A DNA stretch of 9,715 nucleotides from Puniceicoccaceae bacterium. GTDB lineage: Bacteria > Verrucomicrobiota > Verrucomicrobiia > Opitutales > Coraliomargaritaceae. Shown piece by piece: positions 1-5,840 of the stretch. Each line of letters begins with the position of its first letter. The first letter of the stretch is position 1. The notes below the pieces were generated by a model. The model did not search any database. It was not told the DNA's origin and saw only the letters and a program-made list of their open reading frames with translations. The stretch lies in assembly GCA_003566795.1 (NCBI GenBank), contig PXBU01000196.1, positions 1 to 9,715 of the forward strand, written 5' to 3'. The position numbers were made by a program, and so were the translations under genes.

Positions 1-286
1 AAGCCGTCTGATACTTTGTCGGCTTGGGATACAGCACCCGGAAGCGCCGCAGCAGTTCCCCATCCGAGACCTCCCCCGCCTCCGGCACCCGCAGCAGCAC
101 ATGGAAGTGGTTCGCCATCACGCAGTAGGTCAGCACCTGCACCCCACAGAAGTCCGCCACCTGCCAGATCATCTTGCGCAGCACCTCCTTCTCACGATCC
201 TCAAACAAACGCTCACCATTCACCGTACGAGTCATGCAGTGGTAGACCGCATCAACGCCCTTCGCCTTCCATCTCCGTATATTCAT
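1..286 (-). CDS. REP-associated tyrosine transposase (RAYT, Y1 HUH family), 5' part only
   Basis: This is the N-terminal 95 residues of a Y1-type HUH transposase; the gene runs off the left edge of the window. Seen in the sequence: the protein opens MNIRRWKAKGVDAVYHCMTR, the usual first strand of IS200-like/TnpA_REP proteins, and carries the HUH metal-binding motif as H60-F61-H62 within VMANHFHVLL. The catalytic Tyr, expected further downstream, lies outside the window. Members of this family are single-copy, domesticated relatives of IS200/IS605 transposases that recognise GTAG-headed REP hairpins, and REP-like elements occur elsewhere in this window. The ATG at 286 is the first start after an in-frame stop near 318-320. 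It has no clear Shine-Dalgarno site. A possible promoter (TTGACT at 315-320 and TGGAAT at 293-298, 16-bp spacer) would give an almost leaderless mRNA. The gene follows the aldehyde dehydrogenase gene by about 100 AT-rich bases and is probably transcribed separately. Confidence 0.88.
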   Translation of the reverse strand, partial: MNIRRWKAKGVDAVYHCMTRTVNGERLFEDREKEVLRKMIWQVADFCGVQVLTYCVMANHFHVLLRVPEAGEVSDGELLRRFRVLYPKPTKYQTA

Positions 287-385
287 ACCACTATTCCAGC
301 TCAGGATCCCGCGAAGTCAAGTATTTTTAGCCAGGCTTATTATTTATTATTGCGATAGACAAAGATTTGTGGGTGGTTCCAACGT

Positions 386-1747
386 TTATTTGATCCAGAT
401 TTGTTTGGCGTTGGTGAACTCGCGGATGCCGTGCGGGCCGAGTTCACGGCCGAAGCCGGAGCGTTTGATGCCGCCGCTGGGCAGGCGGGGATCGGACTTG
501 ACGATGCCGTTGACCGAGACTTGGCCGGCTTGCAGCTCGTTGGCGAAGTGCAGGGCTTTCTTCGTGTCGGCCGTCCAGATGGCGGCTCCGAGGCCATAGT
601 TGCTGTGGTTGGCCAGACGCAGGGCGTCGGCGGCGTCCTCTGCCTTCACTGCGACCATGACCGGGCCGAAAGTCTCCTCGTTGAAGGCGCACATGGCTGG
701 CGTCACATCGGCCAACAGGGTGCAGGGGTAGAAGAAGCCCGGTCCTTCCGGCAGTTCACCGCCGAGCAGGCAGGTTGCTCCCTCGTCGATGGTCTGCGTC
801 ACCTGACGGTGGAGGCCCTCGCGCAGGTCCTCGCGGGCGATCGGGCCGAGGTCGGTGTCCGGCTGCGTGGGGTCGCCGACTTTCAATTTGGCGAGGCGCT
901 CTTTGAGCATGTCCACGAACTTTTCGTAAACCGGGGCTTCGATAATGATGCGCTTGGCCGCGATGCAGGACTGGCCCGCGTTGATTACGCGGGACAAAGT
1001 AGCGGTGTCGGCCGCCGCTTCGAGGTCGGCATCGGCCAGCACGACGAAGGGATCGGAGCCGCCGAGTTCGAGCACGGAGTGCTTCACTTCGCTGGCGGCG
1101 GTCGCGGCCACGATGGCCCCGGCCTTGCTGGAACCGGTAAAGGAGACGGCCTGGATGGCGGGGTGGCGGATGGCTTGCTCGGCCAGCTCGGTGGGGATCG
1201 GCAGGTTGCAGAGGATGTTGGCGGGCCCTCCGGCGTCGCGAAAGGCCTTTTCCAGGGCGACGGCACAGGCGGGCACATGCGGGTCGTGCTTCATCACCAC
1301 GGTGTTGCCCGCCATCAGGGCGGGCACGATGCCGCGCATGGCCACCCAAATCGGGGCGTTCCAGGGGAAGATGCAAAGGATGGCCCCCAACGGCTGGTAA
1401 CTGACGTAGCTCTTGGAAGCGTCGCTGGCGATGATCTGGTCCTGGAGATACTCCGCCGCGTGCTCGGCGTAATGCTCGGCGCACCAAGCGCCCTTCTCCA
1501 CTTCCGGGCCGGCTTCTTTGACCGGCTTGCCCATCTCCTCGGTCATGAGGGCGCCGATTTCGTCTTTTTGCTCGCGGAGTTGCGCGGCCACGGCATTGAG
1601 CACCTGGGCACGCTCGGCGATGCTGGTCTTGCGCCAGGTTTCGGCTGCAGCGGCGGCGGCCTCGATGGTTTGCCGCAGGCCTGGTTCGTCGAGCGAGACC
1701 ACTTGGTGGGCCTTCTGGCCGGTTGCCGGATTGATCGAGGTTAACAT
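386..1747 (-). CDS. NAD(P)-dependent aldehyde dehydrogenase, Sad/YneI-like; probable aspartate-semialdehyde dehydrogenase of ectoine catabolism (DoeC-type)
   Basis: A complete 453-residue aldehyde dehydrogenase, close to the length of the short succinate-semialdehyde dehydrogenases Sad/YneI. Visible motifs are PWN with the oxyanion Asn at 130, AGNTVVMKH around 147-154 (the KH pair is typical of the YneI branch), FTGSSKAG at 203-210, the general-base Glu227 in LELGG, the catalytic Cys261 in GQSC, and EETFGPV at 357-363. All catalytic residues are present. The family oxidises succinate semialdehyde and similar short semialdehydes. Here the neighbours suggest that L-aspartate beta-semialdehyde is oxidised to aspartate, the last step of ectoine degradation; that substrate is inferred from context. 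It is the last gene of the operon. Its ATG overlaps the end of the M24 hydrolase gene by 7 bases (ATGTTAA), and AAGGAA at 1755-1760 lies 7 bases upstream of the start. If the ectoine reading is wrong, succinate-semialdehyde dehydrogenase is the best alternative. Confidence 0.9.
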   Translation of the reverse strand: MLTSINPATGQKAHQVVSLDEPGLRQTIEAAAAAAETWRKTSIAERAQVLNAVAAQLREQKDEIGALMTEEMGKPVKEAGPEVEKGAWCAEHYAEHAAEYLQDQIIASDASKSYVSYQPLGAILCIFPWNAPIWVAMRGIVPALMAGNTVVMKHDPHVPACAVALEKAFRDAGGPANILCNLPIPTELAEQAIRHPAIQAVSFTGSSKAGAIVAATAASEVKHSVLELGGSDPFVVLADADLEAAADTATLSRVINAGQSCIAAKRIIIEAPVYEKFVDMLKERLAKLKVGDPTQPDTDLGPIAREDLREGLHRQVTQTIDEGATCLLGGELPEGPGFFYPCTLLADVTPAMCAFNEETFGPVMVAVKAEDAADALRLANHSNYGLGAAIWTADTKKALHFANELQAGQVSVNGIVKSDPRLPSGGIKRSGFGRELGPHGIREFTNAKQIWIK

Positions 1748-3030
1748 ACTTCGGTTCCTTTCACGCTGAGGGATTGTTCTTCATCCGCGTCGCGGTGCTG
1801 CGCTTCAGGTGGCTTATCCGTGTCGATGGAATTCACCTTGAGCTGGTGCACACCGTTGGCTCTGGCGTCTTTTTTCACGACGAAGTCCTTATCCAGGGTA
1901 AAGAAGGACTCGCAGCCGTTTTCGGTGATGTAGATGGTATCGGAGATGCCGCAGGTCTTGTCACCGTCCACGCCCCACATCCAGGGGATGACGTGGAAGG
2001 TCATGCCTTCGCGGATCACATAGGAATCGCCCTGCTTGAGACTGATGATGTAGCCCTCGTCCCAACTCGGGGGGAAGGCGATCCCGATCGAGTAGCCGGA
2101 GCGGGTGATGAGGGAAGCCCCGACTTCGTTACTGGAGATGACCCCGCGGATCAAATTATCGGCATCCGAGACGGTCATGCCCGGCTGGATCTTTTCATAG
2201 AGCAGGTGCAGGGCCGACTTCATCAACTCCTGCGCTTTATACATGGAGTCGGAGAGTTCACCGAGCACGATGGTGCGCATCATGGCGGTATGGTAGCGGC
2301 GATAGCAGCCCCCGACTTCGAGAAAGACGTGCTCGCCCTCCTGCACGGTGCGGCCCTCCCAAGTGGCATGACCGATCATGGTGCGCGGCCCGGAAGTCAC
2401 GTAAGGCATGACCGCCGGGAACTCGCCCCCGGCGTTGAACATCGCGGCGCTGATGGCGGCACCGATTTCGTTCTCGGTGGCCCCGGCCACGCTGGCTTCG
2501 ATGCCGGCCTTCATGCCCTCTTCGGTGGCTATGGCCGCCTTGCGCATGATGGCGATCTCGGCGGGCGACTTACGCACCCGACCCGACTCCACGATGCCGA
2601 AGCAGTCGAGCAGGCGACCGTTGGTCAAGGTGGTGCGGATGCGGTCCTGCAAGTAGGCGGGAAAGAAGTAGCTGTTGCGCTCGTAGCCGATCCGCTTGTC
2701 GGCCAGTCCGAACTCGCGCAGGGCGTCGACCAGCATCTGGATGGCGTCTCCGGTATCCGGATACGGGCGGGTCAACTCCACCCAAGTGCGGGCGTGGACA
2801 TTGGACTCCTCCAACTTCCGGGTGATCATAAAGGGCTCGTCGTCGAGCGGCACCACGAGGGCTTGGAAGAAGGAGTAACCGGTGGTCTGATAATCGGTGA
2901 GATACATCAGGTTTTCCGGATCGCTCACGATCACGGCGTCCAGGTGCCGGCTCACCATGCACTGGCGCAGGTGGGCGAGGCGTTCCTGGTATTCCTCGAA
3001 GGGAAAGGTCATATCGTCTCGTTCTTTCAT
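1741..3030 (-). CDS. doeA: Ectoine hydrolase-like M24 (creatinase-fold) enzyme, DoeA/EutD type
   Basis: A 429-residue pita-bread (M24) protein with a creatinase N-domain at about 10-150 and a catalytic domain at about 155-385. The start FPFEEYQERLAHLR, the segment RSGYSIGIAFPPSW (310-323) and GMTFHVIPWMW (342-352) resemble ectoine hydrolases, which open the ectoine ring to N-acetyl-2,4-diaminobutyrate in the cytoplasm. The five metal ligands of M24 metallopeptidases are not conserved: the equivalent positions appear to be Glu238, Ala249, Tyr313, Ile348 and Ser363. The conserved creatinase His is kept as His221. This fits a creatinase-like hydrolase and argues against a Xaa-Pro peptidase. The start overlaps the aminotransferase stop as ATGA, and a strong AGGAGG at 3044-3049 lies 13 bases upstream. 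A start at 3012 (MTFPFEEY) is possible and would match the family N-terminus better. The last 40 or so residues form a polar tail that I do not recall from DoeA proteins of about 390-400 residues. The hydrolase fold is certain; the exact substrate is less so. Confidence 0.78.
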   Translation of the reverse strand: MKERDDMTFPFEEYQERLAHLRQCMVSRHLDAVIVSDPENLMYLTDYQTTGYSFFQALVVPLDDEPFMITRKLEESNVHARTWVELTRPYPDTGDAIQMLVDALREFGLADKRIGYERNSYFFPAYLQDRIRTTLTNGRLLDCFGIVESGRVRKSPAEIAIMRKAAIATEEGMKAGIEASVAGATENEIGAAISAAMFNAGGEFPAVMPYVTSGPRTMIGHATWEGRTVQEGEHVFLEVGGCYRRYHTAMMRTIVLGELSDSMYKAQELMKSALHLLYEKIQPGMTVSDADNLIRGVISSNEVGASLITRSGYSIGIAFPPSWDEGYIISLKQGDSYVIREGMTFHVIPWMWGVDGDKTCGISDTIYITENGCESFFTLDKDFVVKKDARANGVHQLKVNSIDTDKPPEAQHRDADEEQSLSVKGTEVC

Positions 3031-4295
3031 GCGTTTTGCATTACCTCCTCTGCTGCTTGGGTGATGATGTTGAGTCCGGTTTCCAACTGGTCGTCGGGAA
3101 TCGTAAGGGGCGGGATCAATTTAAGGACACGCCCGCCGGTGCCGCAGGGGCAAACCATGACCCCGGCCTCGAAGCACTTGTGCACGACGGCTTTGACCCG
3201 CTCGCCGTTGCCGAGGTCGAGCCCGGCGATCATGCCCTTGCCGCGGACCTGCACTTCGGGATGTTTCTCCAGCGGGGCGAGGGCTGCGAAGATTTTTTTC
3301 GACTTTGCCTTCACCTCGTCCATCAGACTTTCGTCCTTGAAATAGTCGAGCGCTTCCGCGCCCGCCACGAAGGAGAGACTCTGCCCGCGGAAGGTGCCGG
3401 TGTGTTCGCCGGGCTTCCAATGTTGGTCGTGCTCTGGTTTGACCAGATTCATGGCGATCGGGGTGCCGAGACCGCCGAGACCCTTGGCCAGGCAGATGAT
3501 GTCCGGGTCGAGCCCCATGCCGTCGAAGCTGAAGAAGGAGCCGGTGCGGCCCATGCCAGCTTGAATGTCGTCGAAGATGACCAGTGCTCCGATCTCCTGG
3601 GCCAGCTCTTGCAAGCCGTGCAGCCATTCTTTCGAAGCCACGTTGACGCCGCCCTCGGCCTGAATGGGCTCGACGAGGAAGGCGGCGGGCTTGGCCACGC
3701 CACTGGAGGTGTCGGCATACTGCGCCCGCAAGCGCTCCAGCCCCTCCATGCCGCAGCCGCGGGTGCAGCCCAGGCAAGTCGGCTCGCATCCGAAGGGATA
3801 GTGATGCACGTATTGTAGCGGCACCCCGGAGGCGTTGCGGAAGACCTCGTTGGCCGTGCAGGCGAGCGCCCCCAAGGTCATGCCGTGAAAGCCGTGCTGG
3901 AAGGCGGCGATCTCCTGGCGGCCGGTCACGCGGCGGGCCAGCTTGATGGCGGCCTCGACCGCATTGGTGCCGGTCGGCCCCATGAATTGCATCTTGTGGG
4001 GCATCCCGCGCGGCTCCAGCACGCGCTCGGTGAAGCGCTCCATGAAGTGCCGCTTGGCCGTGGTTTCCAGATCAAGACTGTGGGTCACGCCGTCGGCCTC
4101 CAGGTGGGCGATCACCGCCTTTTTCATGGCCGGGTTGTTGTGCCCGAAATTCAGCACGCCCGCCCCGGCGAAAAAGTCGATGTAGGCCTTCCCCGATTCA
4201 TCGCTCAGGAGGGCGTTGCTCGCCTTCTCAAAGACAACGGGGTAGAGGCGGCTGTAAGCGCGGATTTCGGATTCTCTTGCTTCGAATATACTCAT
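3027..4295 (-). CDS. EctB-like class III aminotransferase; probable diaminobutyrate transaminase of ectoine catabolism (DoeD-type)
   Basis: A complete 422-residue fold-type I, class III PLP aminotransferase. The N-terminus (EARESEIRAYSRLYPVVFEK), IDFFAGAGVLNFGHNNP at 39-55, GPTGTNAVEAA at 106-116 and KPGEHTGTFRG at 294-304 closely follow L-2,4-diaminobutyrate aminotransferase EctB. The PLP residues are visible: the phosphate loop GPTGTNA, Asp242 in FDDIQAG for the pyridine nitrogen, and the Schiff-base Lys271 in LAKGLGG. EctB interconverts aspartate semialdehyde plus glutamate with diaminobutyrate plus 2-oxoglutarate. Because ectA and ectC are absent and an ectoine hydrolase follows, I infer that it works in the degradative direction. 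Unusual: a four-cysteine cluster (C170, C174, C177, C181) sits after the PLP-binding region. The gene starts 19 bases after the M20 stop with no strong Shine-Dalgarno site close to the ATG, and its stop overlaps the next start by 4 bases. Confidence 0.88.
   Translation of the reverse strand: MSIFEARESEIRAYSRLYPVVFEKASNALLSDESGKAYIDFFAGAGVLNFGHNNPAMKKAVIAHLEADGVTHSLDLETTAKRHFMERFTERVLEPRGMPHKMQFMGPTGTNAVEAAIKLARRVTGRQEIAAFQHGFHGMTLGALACTANEVFRNASGVPLQYVHHYPFGCEPTCLGCTRGCGMEGLERLRAQYADTSSGVAKPAAFLVEPIQAEGGVNVASKEWLHGLQELAQEIGALVIFDDIQAGMGRTGSFFSFDGMGLDPDIICLAKGLGGLGTPIAMNLVKPEHDQHWKPGEHTGTFRGQSLSFVAGAEALDYFKDESLMDEVKAKSKKIFAALAPLEKHPEVQVRGKGMIAGLDLGNGERVKAVVHKCFEAGVMVCPCGTGGRVLKLIPPLTIPDDQLETGLNIITQAAEEVMQNA
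3044..3049 (-). promoter_or_regulatory. Shine-Dalgarno site AGGAGG for the M24 hydrolase gene
   Basis: A perfect AGGAGG on the minus strand lies inside the last codons of the aminotransferase gene, 13 bases before the ATG at 3030. The spacing is longer than usual, but it supports the 3030 start over the 3012 start. Together with the ATGA stop/start overlap it suggests that the two genes are translationally coupled. Confidence 0.6.
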
Positions 4296-4314
4296 AGTTG
4301 CTTTGTCTCGTTAT

Positions 4315-5463
4315 TTATTCCTTTGTTTCATGTGGCGGGGCAATGCCGACCAAGCGGCTGTAAAACCGGACGACCGATTCAATCAAACGGTCGTTAAAAT
4401 CGTAGCGGGCGCTGTGCAGGTTGTGTTGGTGCGCCGGCCCGTCGTCGGCCCCGATCAGGGCGAAGGCCCCGGGAATCTCGCGCAGGTAGTCACTGAAATC
4501 CTCCGAAGCCATAGCGGGCGGGGTAAATGCGCGGTCGAAGGCCGCCGCCCCATGGTCGGCGGCCCAAGCCTCGCGCATAAATGCGGCAGCCTGCGGGTGA
4601 TTGATGGTGGCCTCGTAGCGGGGGTAATGGACTACCTCGCAGCTCACGCCATAGGCGCGGGCGGTCGCGGTCGCGACCTCGTCGATGGCGGCATTCAATC
4701 GTTCACGCGTCGCCGCATCCGCCACACGGATACTGCCGCCGAGAACGGCGCAATCCGGGGTAACCGTCGGCGCGCTCTCGGCCCGAATAGAGGTCACACT
4801 CAGCACCGCCGGTTGCTGTGGGGCCAGCCGCCGACTGACGACCTGCTGTAAATTTACCGTGATGGCCGAGGCCGCCAGCACCGGATCGGCGCAGCGCTCC
4901 GGCTGGCTGGCATGGCCGCCCCGCCCGTGCACCGTGATGTCAAAGGTGCCGTTGCCGCACATGATGGGGCCGTCCGGGCAAACGATTTTGCCGAAAGGAA
5001 TGGCGGGCCAGTTGTGCCAGCCGTAAATGAAGTCGATCCCGTCCAGCGCGCCTTCCCGGATCAGCGCCTTCGCGCCGTGGCCGCCCTCCTCCGCCGGTTG
5101 GAAAATCAGCGTGACCGACCCCGCCAGTTCGGCCTCGTGTTGTTTCAGCCATGCCGCCGTGGCCAGCAGCGTGGCGGTGTGGCCGTCGTGCCCACAGGCG
5201 TGCATGCGGCCTTCGACGGCAGAGGCGTAGTCGAGCCCGGTTTGCTCGGTTATGGGCAGGGCATCGATATCGCCGCGCAGGGCGATGTGCGGGCCGGTGG
5301 CATCGGCGGCCAGCGTCGCCAAGGTGCCCGTGCCCGCCACGGCGCGCCATGACATCTGTAAAGCGTCCAGTTGCTCACGGATCATGACGGCGGTCTGATG
5401 CTCGTCCCAGCCCAGCTCGGGAGCCGTATGCAAGCGCCGCCGGAGCGTCCGGGCGGCATCCAT
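4315..5463 (-). CDS. M20D family amidohydrolase; probable N-acetyl-L-2,4-diaminobutyrate deacetylase
   Basis: A 382-residue zinc-dependent amidohydrolase of the M20D group, which includes hippuricase, N-acetyldiaminopimelate deacetylase and IAA-amino acid hydrolase. Counting from the ATG at 5463, the visible motifs are LRRRLHTAPELG (7-18), RGDIDALP (63-70), MHACGHDGHT (87-96) with ligands Cys90 and His92, FQPAEEGG with Glu126, GWHNWP with His150, GRGGHASQP in the lid/dimer domain (180-188), ASEDFSDYL (319-327) and NLHS with His350. All expected metal ligands are present. The family removes N-acyl groups from amino acids, so deacetylation of the DoeA product N-acetyl-diaminobutyrate is the natural inference. 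It is the first gene of the four-gene operon. I chose the ATG at 5463 because GGGAA lies 6 bases upstream and the protein then begins as M20D proteins usually do. An upstream TTG at 5502 would add 13 residues but lacks a ribosome-binding site. The usual DoeB/EutE belongs to the unrelated AstE/AspA family. Confidence 0.85.
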   Translation of the reverse strand: MDAARTLRRRLHTAPELGWDEHQTAVMIREQLDALQMSWRAVAGTGTLATLAADATGPHIALRGDIDALPITEQTGLDYASAVEGRMHACGHDGHTATLLATAAWLKQHEAELAGSVTLIFQPAEEGGHGAKALIREGALDGIDFIYGWHNWPAIPFGKIVCPDGPIMCGNGTFDITVHGRGGHASQPERCADPVLAASAITVNLQQVVSRRLAPQQPAVLSVTSIRAESAPTVTPDCAVLGGSIRVADAATRERLNAAIDEVATATARAYGVSCEVVHYPRYEATINHPQAAAFMREAWAADHGAAAFDRAFTPPAMASEDFSDYLREIPGAFALIGADDGPAHQHNLHSARYDFNDRLIESVVRFYSRLVGIAPPHETKE

Positions 5464-5514
5464 GATCGGTTCCCATGCGTTAACTGAAATAGGCACAAAC
5501 AAACTCTAGCAGCG

Positions 5515-5558
5515 AGTGGGCCAAATGCAAAGGAAACTCCCACTTGACTCAGACTATA
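5515..5558 (-). promoter_or_regulatory. Candidate promoter and operator dyad of the four-gene operon
   Basis: On the minus strand, TATAGT (5553-5558) matches five of six -10 positions and lies about 90 bases before the operon's first ATG. No good -35 hexamer is seen at the right distance, which would suit a promoter that needs an activator. Just downstream of the expected transcription start is a dyad, AGTGGG (5515-5520) with CCCACT (5539-5544), separated by 18 bases. Its position suits a repressor operator. Both calls rest on short matches only. Confidence 0.25.
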
Positions 5559-5584
5559 CCTACTTTTTGTGGAGCGCCCCAATG

Positions 5585-5609
5585 GTAGGGGCTTTCCTGC
5601 GGGAAGCCC
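5585..5609 (+). repeat. REP unit, plus orientation
   Basis: GTAG (5585-5588) is followed by a hairpin of 9-base arms, GGGCTTTCC (5589-5597) and GGGAAGCCC (5601-5609), with a TGC loop and one non-Watson-Crick pair. The 5' GTAG plus palindrome is the standard REP layout. Confidence 0.65.
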
Positions 5610-5662
5610 GCGAACGTTCGACAACGCCTTTCAAACGTCCGATACCAGCTCACAAGGCTCGT

Positions 5663-5687
5663 GGGTGCCGCAGAGCTGCACCCCTAC
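5663..5687 (-). repeat. REP unit, minus orientation
   Basis: Read on the minus strand, GTAG (5684-5687) precedes a hairpin with perfect 6-bp arms GGGTGC/GCACCC (5663-5683). It has the same 25-base length as the unit at 5585-5609 and lies opposite to it, 53 bases away, as in a typical BIME pair. Confidence 0.6.
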
Positions 5688-5771
5688 GAAAGCGATGCTC
5701 CCGTTGGATTTTCGCCACCCAATAATTTTCCCGCAGCCCTAAAGACCGTCGAACGGCTTCTGAACGAAGCC

Positions 5772-5824
5772 GGGGCATCCGCCATTCGACTATGCTCATG
5801 GTCAGAGACAAGCGGAGCCCCTAC
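5772..5824 (-). repeat. Long-loop REP-like unit, minus orientation
   Basis: Read on the minus strand, GTAG (5821-5824) leads into GGGCTCCGC, which can pair with the segment ending at 5772 (GGGGCATCCGC, 5772-5782). The pairing leaves one bulged base and a loop of 29 bases. It forms the right end of the larger element and lies 17 bases beyond the lysS stop codon. Confidence 0.45.
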
Positions 5825-5840
5825 GATTATCTAGAAACCA

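Larger units (their letters stand above)
5585..5824. repeat. 240-bp REP cluster (BIME) with 9-bp terminal inverted repeats
   Basis: The element is bounded by GTAGGGGCT (5585-5593) and its perfect reverse complement AGCCCCTAC (5816-5824). It contains at least three hairpins headed by GTAG, the signature of REP sequences recognised by RAYT transposases. It also contains the perfect palindrome CGAACGTTCG (5611-5620), the inverted pair CGTTCGAC (5615-5622) and GTCGAACG (5748-5755), and a perfect 7-bp hairpin CGGCTTC/GAAGCCG (5754-5772, 5-nt loop). It fills most of the gap between the lysS stop and the operon promoter. None of the hairpins has the U-tract of an intrinsic terminator. Apart from this element and the promoter candidates I see nothing coding in 5464-5840. 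Confidence 0.7.

Noticed and set aside
16..358. Plus-strand frames of 104 and 85 codons at the left edge
   Set aside because: They lie antisense to the RAYT gene, whose minus-strand translation shows the HUH motif. The plus-strand products are low-complexity Pro/Ser/His-rich sequences.
401..1744. A 447-codon plus-strand open frame opposite the aldehyde dehydrogenase gene, with a similar 523-codon frame at 1774-3345
   Set aside because: These are antisense shadows kept open by the high G+C codon pattern of the minus-strand genes. Their proteins are rich in Gly, His and Asp, with no family motifs, while the minus-strand proteins carry full catalytic motif sets.
1741..3030. Annotation of the M24 protein as Xaa-Pro aminopeptidase
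   Set aside because: The five metal ligands required for peptidase activity are absent and the sequence follows the ectoine hydrolase/creatinase pattern.
3027..4295. An ectoine biosynthesis locus, based on the EctB-like protein
   Set aside because: No EctA acetyltransferase or EctC ectoine synthase is present, and the operon partners are degradative enzymes.
5464..5502. TTG start at 5502 for the M20D gene
   Set aside because: No ribosome-binding site precedes it, the ATG at 5463 has GGGAA at good spacing, and the family N-terminus begins near the ATG.
5754..5824. Intrinsic terminator for lysS formed by the hairpins beyond its stop
   Set aside because: No U-tract follows any of the hairpins on the minus strand. 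The GTAG heads and inverted copies fit REP sequences better, although the stems could still affect the mRNA end.
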